This document shows positions 8,456 to 18,983 of a stretch of 64,000 bases of DNA, piece by piece. Position 1 is the first letter of the stretch, and each line of letters starts with the position of its first letter. The position numbers and the translations under genes are program-made. Origin of the DNA: Streptomyces sp. ISL-98 (lineage in GTDB: Bacteria > Actinomycetota > Actinomycetes > Streptomycetales > Streptomycetaceae); contig NZ_JAGGPB010000019.1 of assembly GCF_018614055.1 (NCBI RefSeq), positions 280,900 to 344,899 on the forward strand. The letters are read 5' to 3'. The notes under the pieces are model-generated. The model was not told the DNA's origin. It ran no database searches and saw only the letters and a list, made by a program, of their open reading frames with translations.

Positions 8456-10747
8456 ATGCCTGCCTGCCCCACCACTGCGGATGTGTCCGCATCGATCTCC
8501 GTCTTTCTGATCGCGTTGCCGCTATCCCTCGGCATCGCCCTCGCCACCGGCTCACCACTCCAGGCCGGCCTCGTCGCCGCCGCCGTAGGCGGCATCGTGG
8601 CCGGCCGGTTCGGCGGTGCTCCGCTGCAGGTCAGCGGGCCCGCCGCCGGGCTAACAGTGGTCACTGCCGAGCTGATCCAGCACTACGGCTGGCGCACCAC
8701 GTGCGCCATCACCGTCCTCGCCGGTGTCGCCCAACTGGCCCTGTCCGCCGTACGGGTGGCCCGCTCCGCGCTCGCCGTCAGTCCGGCGATCGTGCACGGC
8801 ATGCTGGCCGGCATCGGCGTCACCATCGCCCTCGCCCAATTGCACATCGTCCTCGGCGGCACGCCGCAGAGCTCGGCAGTCGACAACGTCCGGGGTCTGC
8901 CCGCCCAGTTGGCCGACCTGCACCCCGTCGCGCTCTCTGTGAGCGCCCTGACCGTCGCCGTCCTGCTGCTCTGGCCACGCGTTCCGGGGCGTACGGGCCG
9001 GATGGTCCGGAAGATCCCGGCCGCTCTCGCCGCGGTGGCCGCCGCCACCGCCGTCGCGGCGTTCGCCGGGCTGAGCCTGCCGCGCGTCGACCTGCCGTCC
9101 TGGCGCAGCCACGCCCTGCCCGAGCTGCCCGAAGGTCCGGTTCTGGGCATTCTCGCGGCCGTGCTCACCGTCACCCTGGTGGGCAGCGTCGAGTCCCTGC
9201 TGTCCGCCGTCGCCGTCGACAAGCTGGTGGCCGCCCGCAAGCGTCCGACGGTCAGGATTCCGCGTGCGGACCTCGACCGGGAGCTGGCCGGGCAGGGCGC
9301 GGCCAACATCGTCTCGGGCGCGCTCGGCGGACTGCCCGTCACGGGAGTCGCCGTCCGCAGCGCCGCGAATGTGGCGGCGGGCGGAGTCAGCCGGCACTCG
9401 ACCATGCTGCACGGCCTGTGGATCGTGATCGCGGCCCTGCTGCTCGTGCCTGTCCTCGACCTGATCCCACTGGCCGCCCTGGCCGCGCTGGTGATGGTCG
9501 TAGGAATCCAGATGGTGAGCATCACCCACCTCAGGACCGTGACGCGCCACCGCGAAATGCTGGTGTACGCCGTGACACTGGCCGCCGTCGTGCTCGCGGG
9601 CGTACTGGAAGGCGTGGCGATCGGCGGCGCAGTCGCGGTCGGGGTCGCGCTGCACCGGCTGGCCAAGACACGCATCACCACCGAGACGACGCCGGACGGT
9701 GTCCATCATGTGCGGGTTCGCGGGCAGTTGACCTTTCTGGCCGTTCCCCGCCTGAGCCGTACGCTCAACCAGGTCCCTCAAGGCACAGACGTGGTTGTCG
9801 AATTGGACGGGTCCTTCATGGACCACGCGGCGTACGAAGCGCTCCAGGACTGGCAGGACTCGCATGTCGCGCACGGCGGCCGGGTCGAGGTCGCCGGGCG
9901 CTCGGGCAAGTTCTCAGGACCCGCCACGGCCGCCCACATCTGCTGCCGGCCTTGGACACCCTGGCGCAACCACCACTGCGACGACCACACGGCCACCCCG
10001 CCCGTCACGCCGGGCGGCCGACCCGGCAGCGGCCAACTCGCCAGTGGGGTCAGCGCATTCCAGCGCAATACGGCGCCGCTGGTGCGCGAAGAGCTGTCCC
10101 GCCTCGCCCGCGAGGGGCAGCGGCCCTCGCAGCTCTTCATCACCTGCGCCGACTCCCGGCTCGTCACGAGCATGATCACGTCCAGCGGCCCCGGTGACCT
10201 CTTCACCGTACGGAACGTGGGCAATCTCGTTCCGCCGCCCGGAGCGGAGAGTTCGGACGACTCGGTCGGCGCGGCCATCGAATACGCCGTGGACGTGCTC
10301 CAGGTGGAGACCATCACCATCTGCGGCCACTCCGGCTGCGGCGCGATGCAGGCCCTGCTCAATACGCCGCTCGACACACCCCTCGATTCGCCGCCCGATT
10401 CTCCGGCCGCCGCTCAGACACCGCTGCGGCGCTGGCTCCAGCACGGACTGCCCAGCCTGAAGCGGATGAAAAGCAGGCACCACTCATGGGCCAGGATCTC
10501 CGGACGGCTGCCGGCCGATGCGATCGAGCAGCTCTGCCTCACCAATGTGGTCCAGCAGTTGGAGCATCTGCGCATGCACGACGCGGTGCAGCGGCGGCTC
10601 GCCGAGGGCACGCTCGAACTGCACGGCATGTACTTCCATGTCGGCGAGGCCCAGGCGTATCTGCTGGAGGACGGCTCCCGGACCGGCGAAACGGCCGAGG
10701 TCTTCGACCGCATCGGCCCCGCAGCACTCGAAGATTCGCGCGCCTGA
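8456..10747 (+). CDS. SulP anion permease fused to beta-carbonic anhydrase
   Basis: A 763-residue membrane protein. Residues about 10-410 form the SulP transporter core with roughly a dozen hydrophobic helices, including the N-terminal VSGPAAGLTVV signature and GLPVTGVAVRSAANV. Residues about 415-520 (LTFLAVPRLSRTLNQVPQGTDVVVELDGSFMDH) are a STAS-like domain. Residues about 550-755 are a beta-carbonic anhydrase: the zinc Cys and Asp-Arg pair in CADSR, and His and second Cys in HSGCGAM. The fusion suggests bicarbonate uptake coupled to CO2/bicarbonate interconversion at the membrane. ATG 8456 has GGAGGAG upstream; a TTG at 8372 is in frame but unlikely. A His/Cys-rich linker (CCRPWTPWRNHHCDDH) lies between the halves. 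Confidence 0.9.
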   Translation: MPACPTTADVSASISVFLIALPLSLGIALATGSPLQAGLVAAAVGGIVAGRFGGAPLQVSGPAAGLTVVTAELIQHYGWRTTCAITVLAGVAQLALSAVRVARSALAVSPAIVHGMLAGIGVTIALAQLHIVLGGTPQSSAVDNVRGLPAQLADLHPVALSVSALTVAVLLLWPRVPGRTGRMVRKIPAALAAVAAATAVAAFAGLSLPRVDLPSWRSHALPELPEGPVLGILAAVLTVTLVGSVESLLSAVAVDKLVAARKRPTVRIPRADLDRELAGQGAANIVSGALGGLPVTGVAVRSAANVAAGGVSRHSTMLHGLWIVIAALLLVPVLDLIPLAALAALVMVVGIQMVSITHLRTVTRHREMLVYAVTLAAVVLAGVLEGVAIGGAVAVGVALHRLAKTRITTETTPDGVHHVRVRGQLTFLAVPRLSRTLNQVPQGTDVVVELDGSFMDHAAYEALQDWQDSHVAHGGRVEVAGRSGKFSGPATAAHICCRPWTPWRNHHCDDHTATPPVTPGGRPGSGQLASGVSAFQRNTAPLVREELSRLAREGQRPSQLFITCADSRLVTSMITSSGPGDLFTVRNVGNLVPPPGAESSDDSVGAAIEYAVDVLQVETITICGHSGCGAMQALLNTPLDTPLDSPPDSPAAAQTPLRRWLQHGLPSLKRMKSRHHSWARISGRLPADAIEQLCLTNVVQQLEHLRMHDAVQRRLAEGTLELHGMYFHVGEAQAYLLEDGSRTGETAEVFDRIGPAALEDSRA

Positions 10748-10779
10748 ACCGGACCGGCCCCCCGTACGTGAGACCGTAT

Positions 10780-10825
10780 GGCCCTCTCGGATGCGGTCTG
10801 CCGGGCCTCTCGAATGCGGCCTGCC
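10780..10825. repeat. Imperfect 23-bp tandem duplication
   Basis: Two adjacent 23-bp units (10780-10802 and 10803-10825) share the core CTCTCGgATGCGGtCTGCC with about four differences. They lie 33 bp after the SulP-anhydrase stop and before acs. They do not form a clear hairpin. Origin probably slippage. Confidence 0.6.
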
Positions 10826-10931
10826 GCAGCTCAGAGGTCTAAACCAATTCCCGGAAGGCTCTTGTCACCCGGGCACGGGACTGATGAGCTAGGCACGGGA
10901 CACACCGGACGCCCTGGGAAAGGGAGATGTC

Positions 10932-12887
<1,956 letters not shown>

Positions 12888-12919
12888 CCTGGGCAAAAAG
12901 CACAACCAAAGCACAACCA

Positions 12920-12960
12920 GAGGAAGGGCATCCGGCTCCGCGCGCCGGGTGCCCTTCCTC
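12920..12960 (+). terminator. Terminator after acs
   Basis: A 16-bp stem (12920-12935 / 12945-12960) with one G-U wobble and a 9-base loop, starting 33 bp after the acs stop. GAGGAAGGGC pairs with GCCCTTCCTC at the base. No long U tract, as is usual in Streptomyces. Confidence 0.8.
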
Positions 12961-13044
12961 CTCGTATGGTGAAGATCGCCGGATATGCCCTTGCGTACCC
13001 CCGGTAGAGTGTTGGTTGCGTCAGGAACGCGTCAAAACTCGACA

Positions 13045-13109
13045 GGTGCGCCGGGAAGTCTGGTCGGCAACGTGCTTCATGCTGCCCACCCGACCGGAGG
13101 TCCTCGCCC
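13045..13109 (+). promoter_or_regulatory. Candidate structured 5' leader of nhaA
   Basis: Just upstream of the nhaA GTG, CTGGTCGGCA (13060-13069) can pair with a TGC...CGACCGG segment at 13083-13097 with a small bulge, giving an extended hairpin whose 3' side runs directly into the ribosome site GGAGG (13096-13100). Such a hairpin could hide or free the ribosome site. nhaA leaders in other bacteria include lithium-sensing riboswitches, but I cannot match this sequence to a named class. Confidence 0.4.
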
Positions 13110-14522
13110 GTGCCCGCGTCCACCCGCACGCCCACCCCGTCCCACGAGCGCAAATTCCTCGGACGCCTCTCGCTCCCCGAGCGCACCTTCCTCGCGGACG
13201 CACTGCGCGCCGAGACCGTCGGTGGCGTGCTCCTCCTCGTGGCCGCGATCGCCGCACTGATCTGGGCAAACACCACGCTCAGCGACAGCTACGAGTCGAT
13301 ACGCAGCTTCCACATCGGCCCCGCATCGCTCGGCCTCGACCTCTCCGTCCAGCACTGGGCGGCCGACGGCCTGCTCGCCGTCTTCTTCTTCGTCGCCGGC
13401 ATCGAGCTCAAGCGCGAACTGGTCGCCGGTGAACTGCGCGACCCGAAAGCCGCCGCCCTCCCCGTCATAGCCGCACTGTCCGGCATGGCCGCGCCCGCCC
13501 TTGTGTACGCCCTGGTCAACGTCATCGGCGACGGATCCATGGACGGCTGGGCCGTCCCCACCGCCACCGACATCGCCTTCGCGCTCGCCGTCCTCGCGGT
13601 CATCGGCACCTCGCTGCCGTCCGCGCTGCGCGCCTTCCTCCTCACCCTGGCCGTCGTGGACGACCTCTTCGCGATCCTGATCATCGCGGTCTTCTTCACC
13701 AGCGACCTCAACTTCGCCGCGCTCGGCGGCGCCGTCGCGGGTCTCGCCGTCTTCTGGGTGCTGCTGCGCAAGCGCGTACGCGGCTGGTACATCTACGTAC
13801 CGCTCGCCCTGGTGATCTGGGGCCTGATGTACAACAGCGGCGTCCACGCCACCATCGCCGGTGTCGCGATGGGCCTGATGCTGCGCTGCACCAAGGACGA
13901 CGGCGAGGCTCACTCCCCCGGCGAGCACATCGAGCACCTCGTACGTCCCGTCTCGGCCGGCCTCGCCGTGCCGCTGTTCGCACTCTTCTCCGCCGGTGTC
14001 AGCGTCTCCGGCAAGGCGGTCGGCGAGGTGTTCACCCGGCCGGAGACCCTCGGCGTCGTCCTCGGCCTGGTGGTCGGCAAGGCGGTCGGCATCTTCGGCG
14101 GTACGTGGCTGGCGGCCCGCTTCACCAAGGCCGAACTCAACGACGACCTGGCCTGGCCCGACGTATTCGCCGTCGCCTCACTCGCCGGCATCGGCTTCAC
14201 CGTCTCGCTGCTCATCGGCGAACTCGCCTTCGCGGGCGACGCCGGGCTGACCGACCAGGTCAAGGCGTCCGTACTCATCGGGTCGCTGATCGCCGCCGTA
14301 CTTTCCGGGATCCTGCTCAAGTTGCGGGTACGCAGGTACCGCGCGCTCTGCGAGGAGGAGGAGCGCGACGAGGACAACGACGGCATCCCGGACATCTACG
14401 AGCAGGATGAGCCCGCGTACCACCTGCGGATGGCCGCGATCCACGAGGCAAAGGCCGCAGAGCACCGTCGGCTGGCGGAACTCGCGGGTGCATCACGCAC
14501 CAACAGCGACAGTCCGGCATGA
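13110..14522 (+). CDS. nhaA: Na+/H+ antiporter NhaA
   Basis: A 470-residue inner-membrane antiporter exchanging Na+ or Li+ for protons. It shows the NhaA core: FFFVAGIELKRELVAGEL, the VPTATDIAFALAVLAVIG segment with the ion-binding Asp region, LAVVDDLFAILIIAVFF with the paired Asp residues, and GIGFTVSLLIGELAF near the C-terminus. About eleven or twelve hydrophobic segments are visible. A charged cytoplasmic tail of about 70 residues (EEEERDEDNDGIPDIYEQDEP...) is longer than in E. coli NhaA and typical of actinobacteria. The GTG start has GGAGG nine to ten bases upstream within a possible regulatory hairpin. Followed by a separate membrane-protein operon. Confidence 0.95.
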   Translation: MPASTRTPTPSHERKFLGRLSLPERTFLADALRAETVGGVLLLVAAIAALIWANTTLSDSYESIRSFHIGPASLGLDLSVQHWAADGLLAVFFFVAGIELKRELVAGELRDPKAAALPVIAALSGMAAPALVYALVNVIGDGSMDGWAVPTATDIAFALAVLAVIGTSLPSALRAFLLTLAVVDDLFAILIIAVFFTSDLNFAALGGAVAGLAVFWVLLRKRVRGWYIYVPLALVIWGLMYNSGVHATIAGVAMGLMLRCTKDDGEAHSPGEHIEHLVRPVSAGLAVPLFALFSAGVSVSGKAVGEVFTRPETLGVVLGLVVGKAVGIFGGTWLAARFTKAELNDDLAWPDVFAVASLAGIGFTVSLLIGELAFAGDAGLTDQVKASVLIGSLIAAVLSGILLKLRVRRYRALCEEEERDEDNDGIPDIYEQDEPAYHLRMAAIHEAKAAEHRRLAELAGASRTNSDSPA

Positions 14523-14590
14523 TCTGACATCAGATCCACCATCTGCATGTGGTTGTGGATGTGGATGCAGACGAGAAGAGGGAGAGAGCG

Positions 14591-15049
14591 ATGAGCGACC
14601 CCGTCCGCACCGCTGACAATGTCGACCGCAGCCTCGGCCAGTTGGTCGCATCGGCGACCGCCGAAATGTCCGGCCTGATCCACGACGAGATCGCGCTGGC
14701 CAAGGCCGAACTGCGGCAGGACGTCAAGCGCGTCGGCATGGGCGGCACCGCCATTGGGATCGCGGGGGTGTTCGCGCTCTTCTCCCTGCCGGTGCTGAGC
14801 TTCGCCGCGGCGTACGGCATCCACAACCTGGGGCTCGGGCTCGCCTGGTCGTTCCTGATCGTGGGCGGAGCGTTTCTGCTGCTGGCGGGCCTCCTGGCGC
14901 TGCTGGCCGTCTCGAAGTTCAAGAAGGTCAAGCCGCCGGAGAAGTCCATCTCTTCGGCCAAGCAGACCGCCGCCGTACTCCAGAGCGTCAAGCCGCACCC
15001 CCGCCAGGTCGGTGTCAAGGGCGAGGTTGTGGCACGCTCGACCTCATGA
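14591..15049 (+). CDS. Holin-X-like (phage holin 3_6 family) membrane protein
   Basis: A 152-residue protein. An amphipathic N-terminal region (SLGQLVASATAEMSGLIHDEIALAKAELRQDVKRVG) is followed by two hydrophobic segments (about residues 48-75 and 85-110) and a basic tail. This is the layout of the actinobacterial Holin-X / PF07332 family, which is common on Streptomyces chromosomes; despite the name no phage genes are near, and lysis activity is not implied. ATG 14591 follows GAGAGAG and gives MSDPVRTADNVD; an upstream frame from 14549 is less likely. The stop overlaps the next gene's start (ATGA), so they form a two-gene operon. Confidence 0.8.
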   Translation: MSDPVRTADNVDRSLGQLVASATAEMSGLIHDEIALAKAELRQDVKRVGMGGTAIGIAGVFALFSLPVLSFAAAYGIHNLGLGLAWSFLIVGGAFLLLAGLLALLAVSKFKKVKPPEKSISSAKQTAAVLQSVKPHPRQVGVKGEVVARSTS

Positions 15050-15984
15050 CCGCCCCTGATAACGGCTCCGGCACGCCAGCTTCTGTCGTACGTCCCGATG
15101 GTCCATGGACCCACCGGGACGTCGCGGCCAATGGCGCGCGCTTCCACATCGTGGAAGCCGGTGACGGGCCGCTGGTGCTTCTGCTGCACGGCTTCCCGCA
15201 GTTCTGGTGGACGTGGCGGCACCAGCTGACCGCGCTCGCCGACGCCGGATTCCGGGCTGTCGCGATGGATCTGCGGGGCGTGGGCGGCAGCGACCGTACG
15301 CCCCGGGGTTACGACCCGGCGAACCTCGCGCTGGACATCACCGGCGTGGTGCGCTCGCTCGGGGAGCCGGACGCTGCGCTCGTCGGGCACGACCTGGGCG
15401 GTTACCTGGCGTGGACCGCGGCCGTGATGCGGCCGAAGCTGGTGCGGCGGCTCGCGGTGTCCTCGATGCCGCATCCGCGGCGCTGGCGCTCGGCGATGCT
15501 GTCCGACGTCTCGCAGTCGCGGGCGGGATCGTACGTCTGGGGGTTCCAGCGTCCGTGGCTGCCCGAGCGTCAGCTCGTCGCGGACGATTCGGCATTGGTG
15601 GGACGGCTGATCCGCGACTGGTCGGGGCCGCGGCTGCCGGAGGACGAGGACGTCGACGTATACCGGCGGGCGATGTCGATCCCGTCGACGGCGCACTGCT
15701 CGATCGAGCCGTACCGGTGGATGGTGCGGTCGATGGCGCGGCCGGACGGCATCCAGTTCAACCGGCGCATGAAGCGTCCCGTGCGGGTGCCGACGCTGCA
15801 TCTGCACGGCTCGCTGGACCCAGTGATGCGCACGCGCAGCGCGGCGGGCTCCGGGGAGTACGTCGAAGCGCCGTACCGGTGGCGGCTGTTCGACGGTCTC
15901 GGACACTTCCCGCACGAGGAGGATCCGGTGGCGTTCTCGACAGAGCTCGTGAACTGGCTGAAGGATCCCGAACCCGACCGGTGA
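15046..15984 (+). CDS. Alpha/beta hydrolase, epoxide-hydrolase-like
   Basis: A 312-residue cytosolic hydrolase. It has the oxyanion motif HGFPQFWW, the nucleophile elbow GHDLGGYLAW with Asp as nucleophile (typical of epoxide hydrolases and haloalkane dehalogenases), LHGSLDP before the acid residue, and the catalytic His in DGLGHFPHEE. Soluble epoxide hydrolases also need two cap tyrosines; several cap Tyr residues exist but I cannot assign them. Coupled by a 4-bp overlap to the holin-like gene. Its stop lies inside a degenerate 13-bp tandem repeat. Confidence 0.85.
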   Translation: MTAPDNGSGTPASVVRPDGPWTHRDVAANGARFHIVEAGDGPLVLLLHGFPQFWWTWRHQLTALADAGFRAVAMDLRGVGGSDRTPRGYDPANLALDITGVVRSLGEPDAALVGHDLGGYLAWTAAVMRPKLVRRLAVSSMPHPRRWRSAMLSDVSQSRAGSYVWGFQRPWLPERQLVADDSALVGRLIRDWSGPRLPEDEDVDVYRRAMSIPSTAHCSIEPYRWMVRSMARPDGIQFNRRMKRPVRVPTLHLHGSLDPVMRTRSAAGSGEYVEAPYRWRLFDGLGHFPHEEDPVAFSTELVNWLKDPEPDR

Positions 15985-16026
15985 GACCGACCAGTGAGAC
16001 CGGCCGCTGAGCCCGACCAGTAAGCA
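15975..16026. repeat. Degenerate 13-bp tandem repeat across a stop codon
   Basis: Four units: CGACCGGTGAGAC, CGACCAGTGAGAC, CGGCCGCTGAGCC and CGACCAGTAAGCA. The hydrolase stop TGA is in the first unit. The repeat could have arisen by slippage at the gene end. Confidence 0.65.
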
Positions 16027-16350
16027 AAGTTGAACGCTTGTCCTACGAACAGCCAATTGCCTGGCGCATAGGCCAATTGGCCGCCCCCGAAGCGATTACG
16101 GACCTTGGGGCACGGGCAAACGTCGGGGTATGGGCTGGACGCACGACTACGGTGACGCAGCACGCAACCGCCGCTCCGCCACAGCGCTGAGCACCCACGA
16201 AGGGGGCGGTCCGCAGGATCAGGGCCACGGCCCGCCTTCCCGGGCGATGGGCATTCCACGCATTCTCCGCCGCCGGGCCCGCTGGGTCTCGGCGCGGCTC
16301 CGTCATCCTCGCGACTGAGCGTCGCGAGCATCTCGGGTGTCGCGAGCATC
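16027..16350. other. Convergent intergenic stretch
   Basis: About 320 bp between the epoxide-hydrolase-like gene and the convergent GH4 gene. An ORF from 16130 is not supported by a ribosome site or any family. Apart from the repeats at both edges I see nothing. Confidence 0.5.
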
Positions 16351-16390
16351 TCAGGTGTCGCGAATATCCTGAGTATCGCAAGTGTCGCGC
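16319..16390. repeat. Degenerate 18-bp tandem repeat at the 3' end of the GH4 gene
   Basis: Units at 16319, 16337, 16355 and 16373; the first two differ at only two or three bases (GTGTCGCGAGCATCTCgG), the later two are more diverged. The repeat enters the coding sequence, producing the C-terminal DTCDTQDIRDT. Confidence 0.65.
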
Positions 16391-17757
16391 CTGAGGTAGC
16401 CGAGTCCCGGATGCGCGCTGCGGTAGCCCTCCAGCAGCCGCCGCGCCACCTGGACGGAGTCGACGAGCGGATGCAGGGCGAACGCCTTCACCGCCGCCCG
16501 CTCCGACCCGCTCTCCCCCGCCTCCAGTACGCACCGCTCGACGGCCTTGACGGCGGTCACCAGGCCCGCCTCATGGCCCGTCAGCGGTGAAACGGGGGTT
16601 ACGGGCCGGGCTCCGGTCGCATTGACCAGGCACGGGACTTCGATGACGGCTGCCTCGTCGAGCACGGAGAGTGTGGCGCCGTTGCGGACATTGAGGATGA
16701 GCGTGGCGCTCTCGTCGCGCGCGATGGCCCGCATCAGAGCCAGCGCGACGTACTCGTAGCCGCCCGACTCCAGGTCGTCGGCGGCGCGTTCCCCCGCGCC
16801 CGCCGCCTCCCGGTTCTCCGCCATGTACGTCGCTTCCCGCTCGGCGCGCGTACGGTCCCACGCGGCCAGGGCGCCGGACGTGCGGTCCGCCATGTCCTCG
16901 TAGAAGCGTGCCTGCTGGTCGCGGAGGAAGGCGCCGCGGGTCTGCTTCGCCTCGCGGTAGGCGGTGACCGCCTCGCGGTTGAAGTAGTAGTAGTGCAGGT
17001 ACTCATTGGGCACGGAGCCCAGCGAGCGCAGCCAGTCGGCGCCGAAGAGCTTGCCCTCCTCGAATGAGGTCAGGGCCCTCTCGTCGGCGAACAAGGCCGG
17101 CAGCAAGTCGTGGTCGGGGGCGTTGTCGGCGTACAGGCCGCGGAGCCAGCCGAGATGGTTCAGGCCCACGTAGTCGAGGCGCGTCCGCGCGGGGTCGGCG
17201 CCGAGCACGCGGGCGACGCGGCGGCCGAGGCCCACGGGCGAGTCGCAGATGCCGATGACGCGCTCGCCGAGGTGGCGGGACATCGCCTCCGTGACGAGGC
17301 CCGCCGGGTTGGTGAAGTTGATGACCCAGGCGTCGGGGGCGAGCCGGGCCACGCGACGCGCGATGTCGACGGCCACCGGGACCGTACGCAGTCCGTACGC
17401 AATGCCACCCGCGCCGACGGTCTCCTGGCCCAGGACGCCCTCGGCCAGGGCGATGCGCTCGTCGGCCGCCCTCCCCTCCAGGCCGCCCACCCGGATCGCG
17501 GAGAAGACGAAGTCGGCGCCGCGCAGTGCTTCGTCGAGGTCGGTGGTGACACTCACCGACGGAGCGGACGGCACGTCCGGCGCACCCGTAACGCCGTCGG
17601 CCTGGTCGGCGAGGACCCGGGCGATGGCCGTCAGGCGGGCCGGGTCCAAGTCGTGCAGGGTGACGTGGGTGACGCGGCCCTCGGCGCGGTCGCGCAGCAG
17701 CGCCCCGTACACGAGAGGGACGCGGAAGCCGCCGCCGCCCAGGATCGTCAGACGCAT
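16351..17757 (-). CDS. GH4 family 6-phospho-beta-glucosidase-like enzyme
   Basis: A 468-residue NAD+-dependent glycosidase of family 4. The N-terminus MRLTILGGGGFRVP is the Rossmann dinucleotide site; NFTNPAGLVTEA, GICDSPVG (metal-binding Cys region) and GLNHLGW (metal His) follow, and the YNF/YYYF region EYLHYYYFNRE carries the catalytic Tyr. The enzyme would hydrolyse phosphorylated beta-glucosides by an oxidation-elimination route using Mn2+. No phosphotransferase genes are adjacent. The last about 11 residues are made of a slipped tandem repeat and are probably dispensable. Thirteen bases separate it from the MarP-like gene upstream; the two may be co-transcribed. Confidence 0.9.
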   Translation of the reverse strand: MRLTILGGGGFRVPLVYGALLRDRAEGRVTHVTLHDLDPARLTAIARVLADQADGVTGAPDVPSAPSVSVTTDLDEALRGADFVFSAIRVGGLEGRAADERIALAEGVLGQETVGAGGIAYGLRTVPVAVDIARRVARLAPDAWVINFTNPAGLVTEAMSRHLGERVIGICDSPVGLGRRVARVLGADPARTRLDYVGLNHLGWLRGLYADNAPDHDLLPALFADERALTSFEEGKLFGADWLRSLGSVPNEYLHYYYFNREAVTAYREAKQTRGAFLRDQQARFYEDMADRTSGALAAWDRTRAEREATYMAENREAAGAGERAADDLESGGYEYVALALMRAIARDESATLILNVRNGATLSVLDEAAVIEVPCLVNATGARPVTPVSPLTGHEAGLVTAVKAVERCVLEAGESGSERAAVKAFALHPLVDSVQVARRLLEGYRSAHPGLGYLRRDTCDTQDIRDT

Positions 17758-17770
17758 GTGTGAAGGCCTC

Positions 17771-18970
17771 TCAGAGCGCGCATCCCTGGCTGTCGACCTG
17801 CTGGTTGGCGGCCCGGCCGAGCCGGATGTCCTCGCGGACCTCGTCGGCCGTCAGGGCGTAACCGGTGTCGGGGTCGTCGAGGGACTTGGCGAACACGACG
17901 CCGTACACCTTGCCGTCGGGGGTGAGCAGCGGGCCGCCCGAGTTGCCCTGACGGACCGTGGCGAAGAGCGAGTAGACGTCACGGCGGACCGTGCCCCGGT
18001 GGTAGATGTCCGGGCCGTTGGCGTTGATCCGGCCGCGGACGCGGGCGGAGCGCACGTCGTACGCGCCGTTCTCCGGGAAGCCCGCGACGATCGCGTCGTC
18101 GCCACTGCGGGCGTCGGTGTCGGTGAACTGGAGCGCGGGCGCCCGAAGGCTCGGTACGTCCAGGACCGCGATGTCGCGCTCCCAGTCGTAGAGCACCACC
18201 GTGGCGTCGTACCGCCTGCCCTCGCCGCCTATCTGGACGGTCGGCTCGTCGACGCCGCCGACGACGTGGGCGTTGGTCATGACGCGGCGGTTGTCGAAGA
18301 CGAAGCCGGTGCCTTCGAGGACCTTGCCGCAGCTCTGGGCCGTGCCGACGACCTTGACGATGGACTTCTTGGCGCGGGCGGCGACGGGGCTGCCCGCCAG
18401 TGCCGGGTCCGGGGCCCGGACCTCGGTGATCGGCTCGTTGGAGAACGGGCTGAAGACCTGGGGGAAGCCGTTCTGCGCGAGGACCGAGCTGAAGTCCGTG
18501 AACCAGGTGTCCGCCTGCTCGGGCATCACACGCGAGACGCCGAGCAGAACTTTGGAGTTACGGACCTCCTTGCCCAGCGTGGGCAGGGAGGTCCCGGCGA
18601 GCGCGGAGCCGATCAGCCAGGCGACCAGCAGCATCGCCACGACGTTGACCAGCGCGCCGCCGGAAGCGTCCAGGGCGCGGGCGGGCGACCAGGTGATGTG
18701 TCTGCGGAGCTTGTTGCCGAGGTGGGTGGTGAAGGCCTGGCCCACCGAGGCACACACGATCACGACGATGACCGCTACGACGGCGGCTGTCGAGCTGACC
18801 TCGGAGCCGTCGGTCAGCTGGTCCCAGAGGAAGGGAAGCAGGTAGACCGCGACGAGGCCGCCGCCGAGGAAGCCGATCACCGACAGGATTCCGACGACGA
18901 ATCCCTGCCGGTATCCGACAATCGCGAACCAAACCGCCGCGACCAGCAACACGATGTCCAGGACGTTCAC
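17771..18970 (-). CDS. MarP-like membrane-anchored trypsin-like serine protease
   Basis: A 399-residue protein: four N-terminal membrane helices of the CvpA type (about residues 1-150), then an extracytoplasmic trypsin-like domain. Catalytic triad: His in MTNAHVVGG, Asp in ERDIAVLD, Ser in RQGNSGGPLL. MarP of Mycobacterium tuberculosis has this layout and is needed for acid resistance. Two cysteines flanking the protease domain (AQSCGK and the C-terminal QGCAL) match the disulfide seen in that family. I chose GTG 18970 (VNVLDIVLLVAAVWF), preceded by AGGGTGG; a GTG at 18979 is also possible. The start is 13 bp after the Nudix stop, so they are likely one operon. Confidence 0.88.
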   Translation of the reverse strand: MNVLDIVLLVAAVWFAIVGYRQGFVVGILSVIGFLGGGLVAVYLLPFLWDQLTDGSEVSSTAAVVAVIVVIVCASVGQAFTTHLGNKLRRHITWSPARALDASGGALVNVVAMLLVAWLIGSALAGTSLPTLGKEVRNSKVLLGVSRVMPEQADTWFTDFSSVLAQNGFPQVFSPFSNEPITEVRAPDPALAGSPVAARAKKSIVKVVGTAQSCGKVLEGTGFVFDNRRVMTNAHVVGGVDEPTVQIGGEGRRYDATVVLYDWERDIAVLDVPSLRAPALQFTDTDARSGDDAIVAGFPENGAYDVRSARVRGRINANGPDIYHRGTVRRDVYSLFATVRQGNSGGPLLTPDGKVYGVVFAKSLDDPDTGYALTADEVREDIRLGRAANQQVDSQGCAL

Positions 18971-18983
18971 ATGAGCCACCCTG

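Noticed and set aside
14591..15049. Prophage remnant because of the holin-like gene
   Set aside because: Family is common on Streptomyces chromosomes and no other phage gene is near.
16130..16318. Short ORF in the convergent gap after the epoxide-hydrolase-like gene
   Set aside because: Arg-rich, no ribosome site, codon pattern not coding; likely chance open frame.
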